Assembly: GCF_000423585.1 (NCBI RefSeq)
Contig: NZ_KE384057.1
Location: 56,706 to 120,705 of the forward strand
Direction: 5' to 3'
Source: Salinimicrobium xinjiangense DSM 19287
GTDB lineage: Bacteria; Bacteroidota; Bacteroidia; Flavobacteriales; Flavobacteriaceae
Length of the DNA: 64,000 bases
Within the stretch, counting starts at the first letter, position 1, and each line of letters opens with the position of its first letter. The notes beneath the pieces were generated by a model. That model made no database searches, was not told the origin of the DNA, and saw only the letters and a program-made list of their open reading frames with translations. Positions 60,687 to 64,000 of this stretch are shown piece by piece. A program made the translations under genes and the position numbers.

Positions 60687-61524
60687 GAGATTTTTTATGA
60701 GGATCACATAGCTCCCGCATTTCGAAAAGAATTCGTTTTTTTCGACTTGCTGAAATTTCAAGTTGGTCAAGAAGAAAATTGTCATCGATCAATTCCCTGC
60801 ATAATACGATATCCCTGCTTAGCAGGAATTGCTTTTCTCTTTGAGAAAGTAAGCCAGATACTGTGATAGGGTATAGACCCAGATGATCAATTCTTTCTTT
60901 TAAGCTATTTCCTTTGGGATAATCCCAACTTAAAAGCTTTAAATTCATACAACGACTGTAGGCAAGAGCATCTTCTGTAAACCTTGTATTGGTCACTACC
61001 CATCCTTCATGAAATGTAGTATCATCTCCTCCATTTAACCGGTGATAATTCTTAACATCTTCAAATCGGGAATGAATATATAATGGAATTTTGACATTAC
61101 AGTTTCTGCCCTGTTCACTATGGAATTTACATTCCATTAAATTTTTCTTTCCTTCTTTAATAGCCATTACATCTATTTCATGGGTTACACATGCTCCATG
61201 GACAATTTTGCCCACCTCTACTTCATATCCCATATGTTTCATAATAGCTCCTATAAATTTTTCAAAAGGGAACCCTGTAGGTCCCAATTCGAATATTGCC
61301 CTTTTTAATTTGTACCTCGAAGCGGTTAGCCCATCCTGTGACTTTAGGAGTTTGTAAGCCCGCTTATAAATTTCTTTAGTGGTCATGTTCTCGTGAAGTT
61401 CCTTTCCAAGAGTTTTTAAAATATCCTGGATCACTGGCTCTCCTGCTCCTGACCTTCTAAGGGAGTTTGCCACCTTTTCTTTTGAAAAGATTGACTTCTC
61501 TCCCGATGCGGTTATAATTTTCAT
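60679..61524 (-). CDS. ATP-cone domain fused to a PD-(D/E)XK nuclease-like domain
   Basis: 281 aa. Residues 1-90 form an ATP-cone (KIITASGEKSIFSKEKVANSL, LTASRYKLKRAIFELGP), the nucleotide sensor of ribonucleotide reductases. Residues about 95-200 look like an Mrr-type restriction endonuclease fold: HEIDVMAIKEGKKNLMECKFH gives the Asp and ExK residues. C-terminal helices (LKERIDHLGLYPITVSGLLSQ) may bind DNA. Cytosolic. It overlaps the beta-CASP gene, so the two are made together; upstream are three Usp genes. Confidence 0.85.
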   Translation of the reverse strand: MKIITASGEKSIFSKEKVANSLRRSGAGEPVIQDILKTLGKELHENMTTKEIYKRAYKLLKSQDGLTASRYKLKRAIFELGPTGFPFEKFIGAIMKHMGYEVEVGKIVHGACVTHEIDVMAIKEGKKNLMECKFHSEQGRNCNVKIPLYIHSRFEDVKNYHRLNGGDDTTFHEGWVVTNTRFTEDALAYSRCMNLKLLSWDYPKGNSLKERIDHLGLYPITVSGLLSQREKQFLLSRDIVLCRELIDDNFLLDQLEISASRKKRILFEMRELCDPHKKSHE

Positions 61525-61534
61525 TTTAAAGGTT

Positions 61535-62389
61535 TCAGTTCTTCTTTATCTGAGGATGATGTAAAACTAAAACAGGTACTTTTGAAAAATGTGCAAGATT
61601 CCGGTATAATGGATTCAGCAGCATATTTTCAATCAGTGAATGTTTCTTATTTACAAAAGCAATAATGTCGCTGCCCCGACTTTCAGAGAAAGAATAGATG
61701 CCCATGGGAACACTTAAATATTCCAGATAGTGAAATGAATGTTTTACTTCTGCCAACTTCTCCTGTAGCTGTTTGCGGTTGTAATGCTGATATTGGTTCA
61801 AACCACCTTCTTCAGAGATGTGGAGGATTCTGATTGCTGAACCAAATTTCCTTGCAAGGCCAACTAAAAATTCAAGATCTACACTTGTGAGTTCTATTTT
61901 GAAACTATTAGCCAGTACTATTTCCTTCGGAGGTTTAAAACCGGCATGTGCAGGAATGGCCAGAATAGGACATTTTTCTATTTCCTCCATTACATTTAAG
62001 GTATTACTGCCATACACTACTTCTTTCGCACCGGTACGTCCCTGGGTACCAATAGATATTAAATAAGGCTTTTGCTTTTTTAATTCTTTTTTTATGGCAT
62101 CAACAAGTAATAAATTATGAGTAGTTGTTTTGAACTGATGTTCTTTTCCGGCTTCTTCCTGAAGTGATTCTTTCAATTCTTCCAGTTCATCCTCCACCTC
62201 TTTTTTTGCCTTTTCAAGACTTTGCTGGCCCGGTTGTGCTGCTAACATACTTTTTTCATAATATTCAAATACCTTATAAGCATGTAGGAGTGTAAATTTC
62301 ACCTTCTCATCCCGAAACATATCGATTGTATAGGAAATCGCATTGAAAGAGTTTTGGGAAAAGTCAGTGGGTAATAGAATATTTTTCAT
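61535..62389 (-). CDS. Two-domain universal stress protein
   Basis: 284 aa. Starts MKNILLPTDFSQNSFNAI; the first domain has the ATP-binding motif GTQG-x9-GS (GTQGRTGAKEVVYGS). The second domain lacks it. 10 bp upstream of the ATP-cone gene. Confidence 0.9.
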   Translation of the reverse strand: MKNILLPTDFSQNSFNAISYTIDMFRDEKVKFTLLHAYKVFEYYEKSMLAAQPGQQSLEKAKKEVEDELEELKESLQEEAGKEHQFKTTTHNLLLVDAIKKELKKQKPYLISIGTQGRTGAKEVVYGSNTLNVMEEIEKCPILAIPAHAGFKPPKEIVLANSFKIELTSVDLEFLVGLARKFGSAIRILHISEEGGLNQYQHYNRKQLQEKLAEVKHSFHYLEYLSVPMGIYSFSESRGSDIIAFVNKKHSLIENMLLNPLYRNLAHFSKVPVLVLHHPQIKKN

Positions 62390-62390
62390 G

Positions 62391-63236
62391 CTACTTCTTT
62401 TTGGGTGAAGGCATTACCAGGAATGGAACTTTCACATTAAAGCCTATTTCATTTACTACAGGCATGAATAAAAGGTTTTCAAAGAATGATCTTTTATTAT
62501 TTATCATGGCCAGCATATCCACTTCGTTCTCATCCTGGAAATCGAATATTGCCCGTGTTACACTTTTTTCTGTAATACTGTAAAAGTGGTGGGCATTATT
62601 TTTAAATGCTCTGCCCAATGCTCTTTTCCTGTTAGTTTGTTCGGGAGAGAGGTCTACTCCGAAATAAACGTGCAGGATGTGAATAGTAGAGGCGTGAAGA
62701 TCTGCAATTTCCCTCATAACTTTAAGTAATTTGGGAATTTCGGCCTCATAATCTGTAGGGAACAGGATTTGTTTAGGTGCTTTATACTCATATTCCGATG
62801 GAATAGCCAATAGAGGACAGCGGGTTTTTTTAATGGCATGTACAGTATGGGTTCCAAAGAGGATTTCCTGGGCTCCCGTAGCTCCTTTTGTGCCCATTAC
62901 CACCAGGTCAATTTCCTTTTCTGCCACGAGGTCCTTAATTTCATCGGTCAATAAATTAAAAGATGAAATCTTTTTAAAACTATGCTTCTCATTTTTAAAG
63001 TTTCTTTTAATCCGGCGCAGGACCCTCTCAAGACCCTGCATGGATTTATTGCTGTAGATCTCAGTAAGTGTGGGTTGAGATGCACTATAAACCAGATACT
63101 CGTTATCATATAGAACCGGAGTATAGGTGTTGAGCAGGTAAAACTCACATTCCTCTTTTTCCAATAGCTGTACTGCATATTTTATTGCGTTATAGGCATT
63201 TTCTGAAAAGTCTGTTGGTAAGAGAATTTTTTTCAT
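62391..63236 (-). CDS. Two-domain universal stress protein
   Basis: 281 aa, MKKILLPTDFSENAYNAIKY; motif GTKG-x9-GT in domain one, second domain degenerate. It starts 11 bp after the third Usp gene and ends 1 bp before the next one. Confidence 0.9.
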   Translation of the reverse strand: MKKILLPTDFSENAYNAIKYAVQLLEKEECEFYLLNTYTPVLYDNEYLVYSASQPTLTEIYSNKSMQGLERVLRRIKRNFKNEKHSFKKISSFNLLTDEIKDLVAEKEIDLVVMGTKGATGAQEILFGTHTVHAIKKTRCPLLAIPSEYEYKAPKQILFPTDYEAEIPKLLKVMREIADLHASTIHILHVYFGVDLSPEQTNRKRALGRAFKNNAHHFYSITEKSVTRAIFDFQDENEVDMLAMINNKRSFFENLLFMPVVNEIGFNVKVPFLVMPSPKKK

Positions 63237-63247
63237 GGCAGAAAGTT

Positions 63248-64000
63248 TTATGATCTATGGAAATTTTGAAGCACGAGGAAGGGGATTGGTGGATGTAGTC
63301 CAATTTTATCAATGGTGGATTTATAAAGGAGGTTTTCAAGGTAACTATGACGGGAATTTACCAGGATGAGCAGGTCTATATCTAATTCTGATATCATTTT
63401 TTCCATGGCTTCAGTCTTTTCCAGGAGCTCTTCATGATGGAACTCCACTTTAATCTCATATAACTGATCTAAAATGGCATCCTTATTATCTTTCTGTCTA
63501 AAGGTTTCTTTTGGAGACTTGGAAACATAAAGCATATGGACTTCAGCGCAAAAGGATCGTGCAATTCCTCCAACAAGTTTGAGTTCACGTCGTTGATATG
63601 GTAATAGGTAATTGGTGGGAAATAAAATGCGGTGTGGATCAGAAAAGTCATAGTTTTCAGGTATACTCAGGACCGGACATTGTACATATTTTATGATTTG
63701 CAGCGTATTACTTCCAAAGGTGAGCTTCCTATCGTTGGTAAGTCCGCGGGTGGAGGTTACTATGAGATCTGCATTTTCTTTTTCGGCCAGATCATTTACC
63801 TCGTCAATCAGGAGACCAAATGCAGATATTGTATAGTACTTATGTTTTGGATTTGGAAAGAGATCCAGAATGCGGGATTTCAATTTTTCCAGTTCCCGGT
63901 CTGCCTTCTTTTTTACGCTTTCCTTATATTCTTCAAGGAATTCTCTGGTAATGGTTGCTTCAGTATTAAAAACCTCATCGGCATAGGCATGTAAGATATA
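63248..64000 (-). CDS. Universal stress protein, partial at window edge
   Basis: Open frame to position 64000 without a start; the first residues seen (YILHAYADEVFNTEATITRE) belong to the middle of the first Usp domain, so about 40 residues are missing. Motif STRG-x9-GS differs from the other two by Ser for the first Gly. A TTG start at 63883 is internal and should not be used. Confidence 0.88.
   Translation of the reverse strand, partial: YILHAYADEVFNTEATITREFLEEYKESVKKKADRELEKLKSRILDLFPNPKHKYYTISAFGLLIDEVNDLAEKENADLIVTSTRGLTNDRKLTFGSNTLQIIKYVQCPVLSIPENYDFSDPHRILFPTNYLLPYQRRELKLVGGIARSFCAEVHMLYVSKSPKETFRQKDNKDAILDQLYEIKVEFHHEELLEKTEAMEKMISELDIDLLILVNSRHSYLENLLYKSTIDKIGLHPPIPFLVLQNFHRS

Noticed and set aside
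1-64000. tRNA genes
   Set aside because: No cloverleaf or T-loop GGTTCGANTCC-type sequence found on reading; a tRNAscan run would be decisive.

Overview
The window reads as chromosomal DNA of a marine-type Flavobacteriaceae bacterium (Bacteroidota, close to Gramella/Salegentibacter/Zunongwangia-like genomes; this is inferred from gene content, not from a search). Evidence: moderately AT-rich DNA, many TAnnTTTG boxes (the Bacteroidota -7 element) just upstream of genes, almost no Shine-Dalgarno sequences, a Bacteroidota-type RNase P RNA, a TonB receptor, family-specific proteins (DUF3822, DUF2911, flavobacterial UbiA, CcsBA fusion) and a candidate sulfonolipid (capnine) gene pair. Nothing suggests a plasmid or prophage; apart from one IS200-like/RAYT gene and small repeats it is ordinary chromosome.

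Layout. 1-1.45 kb: 5' part of a large secreted repeat protein (minus strand, cut by the window edge). 2-6.2 kb: plus-strand operon pdxH, sixA-like, ppk1, ppx (polyphosphate). 6.1-11.5 kb: miaE-like and dnaX, then the RNase P RNA gene (plus), a small STAS-like protein, rsmD, DUF3822 and a pseudopilin-like protein. 11.6-14.9 kb: RecD-like helicase, kdsB and a DUF2911 protein, followed by about 400 bp of repeat-rich noncoding DNA. 15.3-20.6 kb: minus operon of PIG-L deacetylase, an unlisted 35-codon membrane peptide, a Na+/solute symporter and a Gfo/Idh/MocA oxidoreductase. 20.6-24.4 kb: mscS-like gene and the operon DUF2520, kdsC-like, SMR, UbiA, maf. 24.5-27.7 kb: fused cytochrome c assembly gene ccsBA.

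27.7-34.6 kb (minus): RAYT transposase with palindromes inside its reading frame, SpoIIAA-like protein, pirin, NYN-LOTUS protein, CDF exporter, YebC, pterin dehydratase, epimerase and gcvT. 34.8-37.8 kb (plus): nnrED fusion coupled to hutH. 37.8-44.9 kb: second STAS-like paralog, fumC, a 57-aa membrane protein missed by ORF callers, TonB receptor, Spy-like protein, ArsC-like protein, and prfB with its intact programmed +1 frameshift. 44.9-55.7 kb: metalloprotease, threonine aldolase, ybaB, oligopeptidase B, cysteate-synthase-like and alpha-oxoamine synthase genes, wrbA, and a marR-yceI pair with matching palindromes upstream of both genes. 55.7-64 kb (minus): HipA-like kinase plus DUF3037, SRAP protein, two related coiled-coil proteins, an acidic lipoprotein (plus strand), then a stress/nuclease run: three universal stress proteins, an ATP-cone/PD-(D/E)XK protein and a beta-CASP metallo-hydrolase.

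The most interesting items are the ATP-cone nuclease/beta-CASP/Usp cluster, the HipA-kinase/DUF3037 pair, the putative capnine gene pair, the marR/yceI operator pair, the 35-codon coupled peptide, palindromes inside the transposase gene and inside rnpB, a hairpin repeat with compensatory changes, and tandem repeats that all have a 7-bp period. Start codons were moved where a -7 box or the family N-terminus contradicts the longest ORF.
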